Shown here piece after piece: positions 45,018-55,577 of a stretch of 64,000 nt of DNA. Location: the NCBI GenBank assembly GCA_965238125.1, contig OZ250179.1, positions 868,001 to 932,000 on the forward strand. Direction: 5' to 3'. A program made the translations under genes and the position numbers. Every line of letters starts with the position of its first letter. Positions within the stretch are counted from its first letter, which is position 1. The notes below the pieces were generated by a model that was given only the letters and a program-made list of their open reading frames with translations, had not been told where the DNA came from and made no database searches. Origin of the DNA: UBA6623 sp965238125. Its GTDB lineage: Bacteria > Acidobacteriota > Terriglobia > Bryobacterales > UBA6623.

Positions 45018-46535
45018 ATGACCCCTATGCGTTCTCACACCACCCGCGGCCTACTCCGTGTTCGCCTCGCCTTTGCGTTACTGCTTGGCTTCGCCGGATT
45101 CGCTCCACCGCCGGCCTACAGCCAGGCCGAGTTCTTTCCACCAGAGAAAACGCCCCGCATGAAAGAGGTTCCCAACATCGTCCTCATCACGGGAGACCAT
45201 CTGCGCTGGGACCACGTCGCCGCCAACGGCAATCCAGCGATCATCACGCCCCATATGGACCGCCTTGCCAAGGAAGGCACGACCTTCCGTAAGTGCTTTA
45301 CGGTCGGCGTCGCGTGCAGCCCCAATCGGGCGTCGCTGATGACCGGGCGCTACCCCAACTCGCACGGCATCATCAGCAACGGCGTCCAGATGCCGCTCGA
45401 TGAGGTGACTCTCACGCATGTGCTGCGTGATGCGGGCTACTACACCGGCCAGATGGGCAAACTGCATTTCTGGCCGCACAAAGACCGCAACCACCGCGAG
45501 CCTTATCCGCCCTACGGCTTTCATCAGATGAGGCTTTCCGACGAACCGGGCTGCTATGACGACGCCTTCGGACGCTGGCTCTGGGCGCAAGGCAAGGATG
45601 CGCGCGAGAAAGCCCGCGTCGCAATGCCGGGCGAGCGCAAGGCTCTCGACTACTACACCTTCGAGGGCGAGGACCACACAACGCATGCCTCCTGGGTCGC
45701 CACCGAGACGGTCACCTTCATCGAAGACACGCTGCGCCGCCAGCCGGACCGGCCGTTTTTCGTGCATGCCGGGTTTTACGCGCCACACCCGCCCCTGAAT
45801 CCTCCGGCGTCGGCGTTGGCCCTTTACAAGAACCGCAAGCTTCCGCTTCGCCGCTACCACGCCGACGAAATCTCCTATCTGCCGCCGGTGCTTGCGAGAA
45901 CGATGAATGACTTGCTCGAAACTCCTGAAGATGTCTGGACGGACTTCCGCAAGCACTTCTACGCCATGGTGACGCACCTCGATGAGAACGTCGGCCGCAT
46001 CATCGAGGCGCTGGAAAAAGGAGGAGTGCTGGACCGCACCATCTTCGTGCTGACCAGCGACCACGGCGACTACCTCGGCGACCACAATCTGCGTGCCAAG
46101 AGCGATCGGCCGTATGAGGGGGCAATGCGCATTCCGCTGATCTTTCGGGGGCCGGGAGTGCCGAAAGGGGTCCAAGTCGACGAGCTCGTGGAAATCCTCG
46201 ACGTCATGCCGACGTTGCTGGAGCAAACCCAGCTTCCGCTTCCCAAGGGAAACCAGGGAATGTCTTTAAAGAAGACGATGCGTGGGGAACCAGGACGCGA
46301 ACTGATTTACATGCAAGGCCGCAACAACAAAATCATCCGCACCAAGAGCGCGAAATACACGATTTACCAGAACGGACAAGAGGTCTTGTTTGACCTCGAC
46401 AAGGACCCCTACGAGTATCGCAACATCGCGCACTTACCCGAAGGCAAGCAACTGCTCGACCAGATGCGCGTGAAGCTGCTGCGAAAGACGATCGAAGCGA
46501 GGGACCCGCTGCCGGAAAGAATAAGGCCCTACTGA
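45018..46535 (+). CDS. Secreted sulfatase (formylglycine type)
   Basis: 505 residues from the ATG at 45018, with a signal peptide (LLRVRLAFALLLGFAGFAPP). NIVLITGDHLRWDHVAANG holds the first metal site; note Gly-Asp in place of the usual Asp-Asp. The formylglycine site is VACSPNRASLMTGR. MGKLHFWPHKD and VLTSDHGDYLGDHNL carry the other active-site residues. It resembles arylsulfatase/choline-sulfatase-type enzymes and needs a maturase not found here. It is divergent in sequence from the sulfatase at 12-13.5 kb. Confidence 0.9.
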   Translation: MTPMRSHTTRGLLRVRLAFALLLGFAGFAPPPAYSQAEFFPPEKTPRMKEVPNIVLITGDHLRWDHVAANGNPAIITPHMDRLAKEGTTFRKCFTVGVACSPNRASLMTGRYPNSHGIISNGVQMPLDEVTLTHVLRDAGYYTGQMGKLHFWPHKDRNHREPYPPYGFHQMRLSDEPGCYDDAFGRWLWAQGKDAREKARVAMPGERKALDYYTFEGEDHTTHASWVATETVTFIEDTLRRQPDRPFFVHAGFYAPHPPLNPPASALALYKNRKLPLRRYHADEISYLPPVLARTMNDLLETPEDVWTDFRKHFYAMVTHLDENVGRIIEALEKGGVLDRTIFVLTSDHGDYLGDHNLRAKSDRPYEGAMRIPLIFRGPGVPKGVQVDELVEILDVMPTLLEQTQLPLPKGNQGMSLKKTMRGEPGRELIYMQGRNNKIIRTKSAKYTIYQNGQEVLFDLDKDPYEYRNIAHLPEGKQLLDQMRVKLLRKTIEARDPLPERIRPY

Positions 46536-46660
46536 TACACGCGCAAGGCCGGTCCATCGCCGGTATCATGCGCCTGTTTTCCCGCGCCCCTCGCGGGGCT
46601 TGAGCCTTCAGGGTTTTCCACCCAGGGTTCCGCTTCGCTTCACCTTGGGCTACGATCCGA

Positions 46661-47240
46661 GGGTAGCGCCCAGAATCGTGCGAATTTATACGCTAAGAGG
46701 TTTCGAGTCGGTGCTTGCTGGATCGGTGCAGGTATCGACCGGTACGAAGACGAGCTTGAGTTTCCAAGATGGACCAGTATTCACGCGAGTTCATCGCCGA
46801 GAAGGCCCGGCTGCGCCCCGCGGATCCGACGCGGGCTCCTCAAGGGAGAACAGCTACACGCCCTCGCCCGGTGCGTCCACTACGGCCGACTGGATCAGCG
46901 CGACTTCGAACGCCAAACCGGCGCGGCGAGCTGCCTGCTTCTCATCCTCGCAGCTATCATCTATTGGCAGATTCGGGAGATCGATCGTGTTTTGAGCGAG
47001 GCGGGCTCGGATGCGGACGATCTCAACTTCGAGTTACTGTCCCATATCAGCCCGATCGGGTGGGACAACGTCCTCCTCTAAAAATACACTACAAGGGGTC
47101 AATCGCAAGGTTTGTTCGTAGGATTACTCGAGGGGAAAGGGGGTCGGCTGTAGACATTTCCGCAACATCTTCGCCGCCGCGATCTTGGCGGGAGTACCCT
47201 CTGAAACACCCCGGTAGTGCGCCAAATGAGCGCGCTACCC
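46661..47240. mobile_element. Tn3 relic / miniature element
   Basis: The left end GGGTAGCGCCCAGAATCGTG closely matches the Tn3 repeat at 39388. The right end, read inward from 47240, is GGGTAGCGCGCTCATTTGGC. The 580 bp between hold a tnpA C-terminal fragment. It is too small to carry a full transposase. It could have moved as a non-autonomous element using a related TnpA, or be a deletion product. Confidence 0.65.
46839..47081 (+). pseudogene. tnpA C-terminal fragment
   Basis: One plus frame reads LKGEQLHALARCVHYGRLDQ, RDFERQTGAASCLLLILAAI, IYWQIREIDR and LLSHISPIGWDNVLL before a stop. This is the conserved end of a Tn3-family TnpA, and it aligns with the tail of the larger transposon (YGRRGRINARELHEQMNSCS and HVSPIEWDNVILY). 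There is no start. Confidence 0.8.
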
Positions 47241-47388
47241 AACCCCCTCTCGCCCTACGAGCACTACGAGCAGACGGCCCTTGACAATTCCCCCTCCGGT
47301 GTGGTATCAGGGTAGCGATCAGGCGATACCTTCATCGTTGTAGTATGGGGGACCAAGATCCCTAAGGCCGGTTCTACGAGGAGGTTTT

Positions 47389-50300
47389 ATGTTTCGCACA
47401 CTCGCTACATCCCTTGCGCTTCTTGCGTTGTTCGTTGGCGTCGCAAACGCCCAGTTCAGCGGCGCCGTTGAAGGGTACGTCAACGACGCTACCGGCGCCG
47501 TCATTCCAGGCGCGGAGGTCAGCGTCATCGACGAGAACCTCGGCGTCGAACGGAAAATCACTTCGAACGAGTCGGGGTTTTTCCGCATCGCCGAGCTGTC
47601 CGCCGGCTCGTACCAAGTCAGCGTCACGTCGGAGGGCTTTCAAACATGGTCCACCACGGGCTTGCTCGTTCGGAGCAGTGAAACGAGAACGCTGTACCCG
47701 GAGCTGGCAGTGGGCGAGATAACGACTTCAGTCACCGTCGAGGCCGACACCAGCGCCGTGAATACGACGGAAGTGGACAACAGCAACTATATCGCCCAGG
47801 AAGCCATTCGAAATCAGCCGCTCCCCCGGAACACCATATGGCAGCTCGCCACCCTGGTGCCCGGCGTAACGGGCTCGGGCGCGACCAGAAGCGATGGCGG
47901 CTTCGTGGACAATTACGAGGGCGTAATGGGACTGAGGGTCAACGCTTCCGGGCAGCGGCAGGAAGCGAACGTCGTCATGATGAACGGCAGCTATGCCGAG
48001 GTGCCGTCGTGGGGCGGAACCTTCATGGTTAGTCCGATCCCCGACTCACTCCAGGAATTCCGAGTCGAGGCGCAGAGCTTCTCGGCGGCCAAGGGAAGGT
48101 CGTCGGGAGCCGTTATGGAGTTGGTCACAAAGTCCGGGACGAATGAATGGCATGGCACGGTTGGGTTTCTCTACTCGAACGACAATCTTTCAGCCCGCAC
48201 CATCCGCCAGAGCAGCCTGATCGACTCTACCCACAAAGACTTCTGGGCGACGATGGGAGGACCGATCAAGAAAAACAAGACATTCGTCTTCGGCGTTTTC
48301 GATATCTTGCGATCTGACGCAGCGTCTAACCAGCTTGGAACCGCCGAAACCGAGCAGTTCAGGAACTATGTGAGCACGAATTTCCCCCAATCGCTCGCCG
48401 CCGAGATCTTCTCTCGGGTCCCAGCCACAGCTCCCACGGCCGACATCATTTCGGTGGGGCAGTTGAAGTTGAGGCACCCAGGACAGTTCGATGATTTGTC
48501 CACGATTCCGGACGATCTGCCCGCTCAGGGAACGGTCAATGCCAACGGATCCGCGCCGCGGGGGGGCGAGCAGTATCAGTTCCGAGTCGACCACCACTTG
48601 AGCGATAAGGATCGTCTATTTGGGTACTTCTATAACTCGGATGGTTTTTTTCAATCCCCAGGTTGATCCGGCCGTCTAAAACGACTACCACAGTCAACAA
48701 CAACTACTGGTGGAAAGTGAATTGGAACCACGTCTTTTCGCCGACGTTCCTGAATAGCATGGGTTATCGCCGTTCCCGGCAGACGGGAGCGGGACACCAC
48801 GACTTCGGAGCGTCCCACAGAACCGTTGACATCCCCAATATCGGCATCACCGGAGTCGAAAGCATCGGTGCCTGGGGCCCCGGCGGATGGACGACGCCGA
48901 CCTGGGAATGGCAAGACATGGCCACGCTCAACAAAGGCGCCCACACAATGCAAATAGGCGTCGATTATGTTCGGCCCGACGATGGGACACCTTGGCGAAA
49001 AACATCCACTCGGCCCGGCTTTAGCTTCGGCAATCTGCTCGACTTCGCGCAGGACAAACCGACTTCCCAAGGTGGGCCGACCATAAATATATTCACCGGA
49101 CAAGTGGGGGGAGCCTATTTGGAGTACTACACAGCGTTTACCGGCATCTTTCTGCAGGACAACTGGAGGCTGAGGCCCGGGTTTTCCCTGAATATCGGTG
49201 TGCGCGTCGACAATTACGGGGAGGGCATCCGCCACACGGAACGCTCCGACCCGGGTTGCTATCTGTTTGCCGGGCAGGGGAGCAACACTATGGAGCGGAT
49301 TGCCAACGGGTTTGCCGAGTGCAGGCAAACCATGCCAGGGCAGATGCCCTGGTTGGTTAGCCCGCGGTTCGGTTTCGCTTGGGATGTGTTCAAGAACGGA
49401 TCAATATCGATCCGGGGCGGTTACGGTATGTACCGCGACCGCATCCCTCAGAACTGGTTTGCCACTCTAAGCCACCTTGGTCCTCCGGCCATGGCCAGTC
49501 CAAGGCTGACCATATTCCGCGGCGACACCCTCACCTATGGATTAGGGAATTGGGGCGATCCGCACCCACTCGCCCAAGATATTGCGCCGGATATTTGGCC
49601 GAAGCCCGATGTGTCCTACGAGATCAATGAAAGGGGCGGTGTGGAAGGACTCCGGTCGGGCATTAAGAGCGTCGACCAAAATATCAAGATCCCCACGGCG
49701 CACAGTTGGATGCTCAGTATCCAGAAACGTATCGGCTCCGATGCGATGGCCGAAATCAACTACACCGGCTCGGCGGACCATAATCTGACCGCCAATACCA
49801 ACATCAACCGTTTCCCCGGTGACCTGCTCGACGGGCGTTTGGACAACCTGAACCCATTTTTCGCGAACATCGATCGGTTCTGGACCGGCGCCAACTCGAA
49901 TGCTCACCTGTTGTCTTTGCTGTTCCAAAAGCGACATACGAGCGGGCGCTCGATGAGGTTCGTGTATACCTACGCCAAGGTGCTCGATCAATACAGCACC
50001 TCCACCCACGTAGCCGCTGGGGTCCCGAGCACGAATGTGTTCGACGTCTGGAATCTGAGGGCGCAGCGAGGACCCGCCGATTTCGACACTCGGCAGCGGC
50101 TCACCTTTGACGGCATGTGGCAAGCGAGAGTACCGGAGGGCAACTGGTATTCAAGGGTTGTGAACGGTTGGCGTCTGGGTACGCTGGGGATTTTGCAAAC
50201 CGGGTTGCCGTATACGGTTTATACGTCGGCGTCGTTCCCGTCGGGGGACTTCAATGCGGATGGGAATAGATATGATCGGCCGAACGCTCCCGCGTTCGGA

Positions 50301-50636
50301 AACAGCCTGAGCGGATCCTCTAAGAGTGATTTTCTCAGCGGCCTATTCACTGCCGCCGACTTCCCGATTCCGGCTCCCGGCCAACAGGGTAATCTCGGCC
50401 GCAACACGTTCACCAATCCCGGCCTGTTCAACATAAACCTGTTGATCACGAGAGAATTCAAGATCCCGTGGCGGGGCGAGGGAGCGGTTCTTCAGGTGCG
50501 CGGGGAGATCTTCAACGTGATCAACCGCGTCAATCTGAACGAAGTGAGAAGTAACATGGCCGCTGGACTCTTCGGGCGGGCAACCGACTCGTACGGTCCG
50601 CGCTCATCGCAGCTTGGCTTGCGCTTCGTGTTCTAA
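47389..50636 (+). pseudogene. TonB-dependent receptor with CarboxypepD_reg-like domain, one frameshift
   Basis: GAGGAGGT precedes the ATG at 47389. After a signal peptide (LATSLALLALFVGVANAQF) comes the carboxypeptidase-regulatory-like fold (VEGYVNDATGAVIPGAEVSV and SAGSYQVSVTSEGFQTW), then a plug domain and a long barrel ending GLRFVF. This Oar-like build is typical of Acidobacteria, where such proteins probably import large glycans or other nutrients. The first frame stops at 48664-48666 just after NSDGFFQSPG; the remaining 1.97 kb is open in the -1 frame (from about RPSKTTTTVNNNYWW). The break is near runs TTTTTTT and CCCC. It is one gene of about 1,080 codons, either broken or misread by one base. 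Confidence 0.88.
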
Positions 50637-50696
50637 TTGGCGGGGGGGCGCGGCCGTCGGCCGTTGCCCGCGTTTACCGGTTCTAGAGACACTCCG

Positions 50697-50720
50697 GTGG
50701 GGCGCTCATCGGCGCCCCAC
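50697..50720. terminator. Hairpin between convergent genes
   Basis: GTGGGGCGC, loop TCATCG, GCGCCCCAC: a perfect 9-bp stem lying 61 bases after the TonB receptor and 76 bases before the end of the convergent cytochrome gene. No T-run follows, so termination in either direction is only plausible. Confidence 0.5.
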
Positions 50721-50795
50721 ACACGCCCCTAAACCAGGATTTGGTGAAACGGATGAACTTCCCGGAGTGATTCTAATCCCATGATCGGCACGACG

Positions 50796-52649
50796 CTATC
50801 TCACTACCGCATGCGAGATCTGCTCAAGAAAGTGCAGGGCGCGCGCGGTAAAGAGGTCTTCGGGAAAGAGCTCGACGTACTTTTCCATTGACTTGCCGGC
50901 TTCGCTGTAGAGCTTGAGGTTGATGTATTTCAGGGTCAGCAGCTTACGAAGCCTCGGATTATAGGGGGATGTCTCGACGCCGCGGCGGAGAGTTTCGAGG
51001 GCTTCGAAATCGCGGTCGGCACGGGAATACATCTCCGCCAGATCTTCGAAAGTCGACGCCACGGCCGAACCGGCGTCCAAAGCAGCCTCCAGGTACTCGA
51101 TCGCTTGGGGCGCGGGCGCTTCGCCGGCCTCGATCTTGGCCAAACGGCCGAGCGCGGCGAGCACCAACGCTTCATCGGGGTGTTTTTCGGCGGCGTCAGC
51201 GAGCAACGCGCGATACTTCCCGTTCAATTCGGGCTTGCGGACCGTCAGTTCGCCAACAGCACGAAAGCGCGTGAGCAGCGGGAGAGACTCCGCGCCTTGT
51301 CCCGGGGGGCGGTTGACATGGACCAACTCGGGCAGGTCGGGGGTGGTCTGTTCAAACGCGACATCCGGAAAGGGTTGACCCGAGCGGCGGACAATACGGT
51401 GATTCGTCAGCGAGGAGTGGGAGATCACGTCGACGTCGCGTTGAGGCATGTGGCACGCGGCGCAATTGTTGGCCGGCGTTTGCCGCATGCGCCAATCAAG
51501 CGGTTGGGTGCAACTTCCATTGTCGTGACATTGGAAGCATTTCTCGCGATAGTAGGCGACTTTGGCCGCCGGGGCCGGTTGGTTGTGAATCTCGTGACAA
51601 CTGAAGCAGCTCAACTCGCCCTCGGTTTGGCGGAAGCAGGTGCTGAGTTCCATGGAAAACTGGTGTTCCAGAAGATCGGACTCCCGAGGATTATCCCGCT
51701 CCATGGGAAATTTGAAAATCGCCAGCGTATCGTTGAGATGCGTCCCAGGGCGGAAGTCTGCGTAGTTCCTGCCCGGCTGTAAGACCCGAGCGTTGCCGCC
51801 CTGATGGCAATTCATGCAGATGCCTTCGGCGATGCGCGCGGGCATTTTCAATGGGTGAACGATGGTCAAGTCAACAGCTTCGTCGGACTCGAGTTGTGCG
51901 AGGCGTTTGTTGACGTGCAGCTTTCCGGGTCCGTGGCAATTTTCGCAGCCGATCGCCAGCTCCTCAAACGGCGGGTCGCGATAGAGCCCGTCACGGTCTT
52001 TGACCGACATCGGGCGACCCGCGTGGCAAGCCAGGCAGGCGGCATGGATGGGACGGTTGAAACCGATATCGACAAACTCGTAGCCGGGCGAGAGAGCCCA
52101 CTTCTTGGCACGCGAGTAGTACGACAGCGGCGCCTCGAATAGGTGATCGCCGCGCCGAACGATATAGGTCACGCCGTTGACGCCTGAGCCGACGGCGTAT
52201 GCGACCTTGTGGACATTCTCAAAGGTCTTCGCGCCCGACTCGCCAAGGGCGTACTCGGATTGGTACAGCTCGCCGTCCTGGCGGAAGATGTCGAAATAGC
52301 GATCGAGCTTCTCGCTGTGAACGGTAATGCGCTCGGGCGCCGGTGCGTGATGGGCCTCGGCCGCCAGCGCCATCGAACGGCCCATCGCCATCCGACGGTA
52401 GTTGTTGTAGACGTCTTCGTGGCACCCGCGGCAGGCTTCCGAACCGACATAGGGAACGTCAAGGGCGGTGTTGAGGAACTCGGGCGGCGGCGGGGGCTTC
52501 TCAGCTCCATGACCAGAGGCGGCGAGGAGGAACAGTGCGGTGGCCAAGTGAGCGGTAAGCGCGCTCGTGGGGGTACAGCTCCACCGACTCGGGGCCTGGG
52601 AGCGATCACGGACGGTGTAACTATCCGTCGATCTCACCGTACTCATCAT
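50796..52649 (-). CDS. Periplasmic multiheme cytochrome c with TPR tail
   Basis: 617 residues from the ATG at 52649. The start is uncertain because the frame is open to 52784 and the export helix (HLATALFLLAASGHGAEKPP) begins about 30 residues in. Seven CxxCH heme sites are visible: CRGCH, CLACH, CENCH, CMNCH, CFSCH, CFQCH and CAACH. The last third is a TPR-like helical domain (YLEAALDAGSAVASTFEDLA and RADRDFEALETLRRGVETSP). Cytochrome-TPR fusions of this kind are common in Acidobacteria and Planctomycetes and are thought to take part in periplasmic electron transfer; the partner is unknown. Confidence 0.87.
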   Translation of the reverse strand: MMSTVRSTDSYTVRDRSQAPSRWSCTPTSALTAHLATALFLLAASGHGAEKPPPPPEFLNTALDVPYVGSEACRGCHEDVYNNYRRMAMGRSMALAAEAHHAPAPERITVHSEKLDRYFDIFRQDGELYQSEYALGESGAKTFENVHKVAYAVGSGVNGVTYIVRRGDHLFEAPLSYYSRAKKWALSPGYEFVDIGFNRPIHAACLACHAGRPMSVKDRDGLYRDPPFEELAIGCENCHGPGKLHVNKRLAQLESDEAVDLTIVHPLKMPARIAEGICMNCHQGGNARVLQPGRNYADFRPGTHLNDTLAIFKFPMERDNPRESDLLEHQFSMELSTCFRQTEGELSCFSCHEIHNQPAPAAKVAYYREKCFQCHDNGSCTQPLDWRMRQTPANNCAACHMPQRDVDVISHSSLTNHRIVRRSGQPFPDVAFEQTTPDLPELVHVNRPPGQGAESLPLLTRFRAVGELTVRKPELNGKYRALLADAAEKHPDEALVLAALGRLAKIEAGEAPAPQAIEYLEAALDAGSAVASTFEDLAEMYSRADRDFEALETLRRGVETSPYNPRLRKLLTLKYINLKLYSEAGKSMEKYVELFPEDLFTARALHFLEQISHAVVR

Positions 52650-52756
52650 CCGGTGTCGTCGGGCTTTGGTGCAACCTGCCGAGGGCGCGACGTCACCGCA
52701 CACGCCGGCACCTCTTGCGGGCCGATCGCCGTGGCGACATCCGAGATGTTGTAGCC

Positions 52757-53915
52757 CAATGATAATGTCCCCATGAGCGCCCAATAGAAATGTCCCCTAA
52801 TTTAGGGCTTCGAAAGGAGGAGCCGAGATTGGGAAGGACAAGGATGAATCCGAAGGAGATAAGGCGCGGCGAAGTGCTGAGCCGAGTGAAACGAGGCGAA
52901 CTGAAGCTGGCGGAGGCGGCCGTGCTGCTGGAGGTCAGCTACCGCCAAGCGAAGCGTCTCAAGAAGCGTTACCGCGAAGGCGGGGCCAAAGCCCTGGTGC
53001 ATGGCAACGTCGGTCGCTCGTCGAACCGAGCGGATGCCAAGCGGCGCGAGCAGGTTCTCGAGTTGGTGCGCAACCACTATTCAGGCGAGCCGCACGAGCG
53101 CTTTGGCCCGGCGTTGGCGTCGGAACACCTGGAGGCCGACCACGGCATCAAAGTGCCGCGCGAAACCTTACGGCGCTGGATGTTGGGGGCGGGTCTGTGG
53201 AGCCGGAGACGCAAGCGTAAACCACACCACACCAGACGCCAACGCCGCGCTCACTTCGGTGAGCTGATTCAACTGGACGGCTCGCACCACGATTGGCTGG
53301 AGCAACGCGGCCCGAAAGGCTGTCTGATGAACTTTGTCGACGATGCGAGCGGCTTGGCGCTTTGCCGCTTTTCAGCACAGGAAACGACCTGGGCGGCGGC
53401 TGATTTATTGGAAGCGTGGGTGCGTCAAATACGGCGTTCCCCAGGCGTTGTACTGTGATTGGAAGAACGTCTACAAGCGTAAGCCGACATCGCGCGAACA
53501 GATGGAAGGCATTGAGCCCGAGACACAGTTCGGACGCATGTGCCGGAAGCTGGACATTCGCATCATCGCCGCTTCGTCGCCGCAAGCAAAAGGTCGAGTG
53601 GAGCGCCATCACGGCACGCATCAAGACCGCCTGATCAAGAAGATGCGGCTCGAAGGCATTGCCGATTACGAGGCGGCGAACCGCTACCTCGACGAGCGAT
53701 ACCTGGAGGAACACAACGCCAAGTTCGGCTGTGATCCGGCGTCGGGCGCGGACTTTCATCGGCGTCTATCGAAGCGAGTGGACTTGAAGTGGGTGTTTTG
53801 TTTGGAGGCCGAGCGGGTGGTTGCCAACGATCTGGTGGTGCGTTTTGAGAGCCGTTTTTTGCAGTTGAAGCCGAAGCGCAATCAGGGCTTGGGGGCGGCG
53901 GCGCGGGTGACGGTT
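52757..53915 (+). mobile_element. ISNCY-family element, 3' end lost
   Basis: The left side shows TGATAATGTCCCC and a repeat-like AAATGTCCCCTAATTT before the transposase. The right end is missing: at about 53911 the sequence passes into an IS1380 copy. The left border is approximate. Confidence 0.65.
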
Positions 53916-53920
53916 CAGAT
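52844..53920 (+). pseudogene. ISNCY-type transposase, frameshifted and truncated
   Basis: ATG at 52844 follows GGAAGGA. The helix-turn-helix start (GELKLAEAAVLLEVSYRQAK) is followed by the integrase core with QLDGSHHDWLEQRGPKGCLM and VDDASGLALC. Near 53418 the frame shifts by one base: WVRQIRRSPGVVL ends the first frame, while VKYGVPQALYCDWKNVYKRK continues in the other. The latter part has IIAASSPQAKGRVERHHGTH, with the catalytic Glu. The C terminus runs into IS1380 DNA. The copy is inactive. Confidence 0.82.
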
Positions 53921-55184
53921 GCCCCTCGGCCGGCAGCAGCCAATAGTACCGCGCGTGCTTGACCAGCCTACCACCCGTCTTCATCAACCTGTGTTGCAAA
54001 CTCGTTAGCGACCAGCTTTTGATTCGTTGCGGTAGCCCTAGCCGTCGCCACAGGTTGCCCAGGTTGTAGGCCGGCACGCTGAGTTGCAGCCGTACCTCGT
54101 TGGCTCGGAAGCGGTGACACGACAAGCGGGTCCAGTGCGTGGCCTGTTTGCCTTCTTTGATCCAGTGCTCCGCCGTGCCGCGCTTGTTGTAGAACCGTAC
54201 GACCGAGCGGCTCGGCAAGCTCATGCTCGTCACGACAAATCCGACGCGCGGGAATAGTTCGCCCTGGTGATGCTCGACCTTGGCGACAACTCGCCTTGCC
54301 TTCGACCAGCTCTCGGCCTGATAGCGAAAACTCTTGTAGCGCACTAGGGGCTTGGCGTTCGGCCTACCCGGTGGCCGAAACAGGATGTCCTCGATCTCCA
54401 GCTCCAGGCTCTTGTTCGCCGGGATGCGAATCACGTAGTCCACGCCGCGCTCCTCCATCGCCTCGTAGATCTCGGGCTTGGCGAAGGCGGCGTCGGCGCG
54501 GAACGTCACCTGTTTGCCCTCCGCCTGTTGTCGTTCGATCTCCGGCAGTAGCAGCTCGTCCCAGTCCTCGGCGCTGTGCACGTTGCCGGGACGCAGCTTC
54601 GCGCCTAGGCAGTCACCGTGCTGGTTGAACAGCAACAGCGGGTGATAGCAGACCGACTCGAAGTGTCCGTTGTAGGCACTGCCTTCCTGTTGGCCGTGGA
54701 CGGGGCTCTCCGTGGAGTCCATGTCGAGCACCACGCGGTCTGAACCGTCGGGAGCTTCGGCTTGCGCGACCAGCTCCCGGTTCACTGCCATCAGCCCCAG
54801 CAAGTTCTCTTCGCTCGCCAGCATCTCCGTCTCGAAGCCATGCAGCGTCGAGGTCAAGGCTGCTCCGCGATCCCAGTTCCTCTTCGAGCCGATCAAGCGA
54901 AAGGTCGGATCGGCGGATACTCGAACGGCGTCATTGAGGTCCTCGTAGCCAGCGAGTCGGCTGTAGACCGACTGCCGCAGCAGATCGGCCAGCGCGAACT
55001 TCTTGTTCAAGCCTTGTCGCGAGTCGCTGAGATGCTCGTCGATCAGCTGGCCGAGTCCGAGTCGTTCATCCAGTTCGCGAACGAGAATCAGACCGCCATC
55101 CGAGGTGACTCGCGATCCTTGGAAATCGACTTTGAGAAATCCATTGAACGTGAGCTGAAACGGCTTGTTTTCTTTTTCACCCAT
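53766..55184 (-). CDS. IS1380-type transposase, variant copy with a foreign C terminus
   Basis: Similar to copies 1 and 2 but clearly diverged, for example DEHLSDSRQGLNKKFALADL against DEHLTDSRQGSNKKFPFVDL. All catalytic segments are present (VVLDMDSTESPVHG, FRADAAFAKPEIY, RGTAEHWIKEGKQATHW). After AEGHLN the native last 20 residues are replaced by about 45 residues read antisense through the ISNCY remnant. The element's left terminal repeat is gone, so it cannot transpose as a unit. Confidence 0.85.
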   Translation of the reverse strand: MGEKENKPFQLTFNGFLKVDFQGSRVTSDGGLILVRELDERLGLGQLIDEHLSDSRQGLNKKFALADLLRQSVYSRLAGYEDLNDAVRVSADPTFRLIGSKRNWDRGAALTSTLHGFETEMLASEENLLGLMAVNRELVAQAEAPDGSDRVVLDMDSTESPVHGQQEGSAYNGHFESVCYHPLLLFNQHGDCLGAKLRPGNVHSAEDWDELLLPEIERQQAEGKQVTFRADAAFAKPEIYEAMEERGVDYVIRIPANKSLELEIEDILFRPPGRPNAKPLVRYKSFRYQAESWSKARRVVAKVEHHQGELFPRVGFVVTSMSLPSRSVVRFYNKRGTAEHWIKEGKQATHWTRLSCHRFRANEVRLQLSVPAYNLGNLWRRLGLPQRIKSWSLTSLQHRLMKTGGRLVKHARYYWLLPAEGHLNRHPRRRPQALIALRLQLQKTALKTHHQIVGNHPLGLQTKHPLQVHSLR

Positions 55185-55291
55185 CGGGTGTTGACCTCCA
55201 TGGCGTCCTTATCGGGCTCTAGCCCCTATCAATAAAGACGCTGAAGGTCGCTGGATGGTCTGAAGCTCATACATCAAATTGAAAATGCGGG
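53912..55291 (-). mobile_element. IS1380-family element copy 3, left end lost
   Basis: The right end is near 55291 (ATTGAAAATGCGGG). The left part is joined to the ISNCY element inside the transposase C terminus. CGGTTCAGATG at the joint is also present in the intact copies, so the joint may have formed at short shared sequence. Confidence 0.75.
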
Positions 55292-55315
55292 CTCAGGGCT
55301 CATCCGGGTGGGGGT

Positions 55316-55520
55316 TTCACCCAGGGTTCCGCCGTTCCGGCTCCACCCTGGGCTATATTCCCGCCGCCGCTTCGCGGCTCAAGATGTCGCGGTCTTTGCC
55401 GGACATAAACCCGAGACACAATGCTCTCACAGGGGATTTCCAGAAGAGAGCCCCTTCGCACCGGAGACAGCCACTGATTCAACGGAACTCGTTCGATCCG
55501 CGCTCGGGGCAGGCCCGATT
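55316..55520. repeat. Composite intergenic repeat R2, copy b
   Basis: CACCCTGGGCTATATTCCCG, CGCTTCGCGGCTCAAGATG, TGCTCTCACAGGGGATTTCC and AGAAGAGAGCCCCTTCGC follow the same order as at 8056-8240. The end (GATTCAACGGAACTCGTTCG, then GCGCTCGGGGCAGGCCC) matches the insert inside the glycosyltransferase at 5398-5507. Confidence 0.75.
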
Positions 55521-55577
55521 CATTCACAACCCCTTCCCGGCGAGCGATAATCGTGGTTGCCAATTGAGGGAACCATC

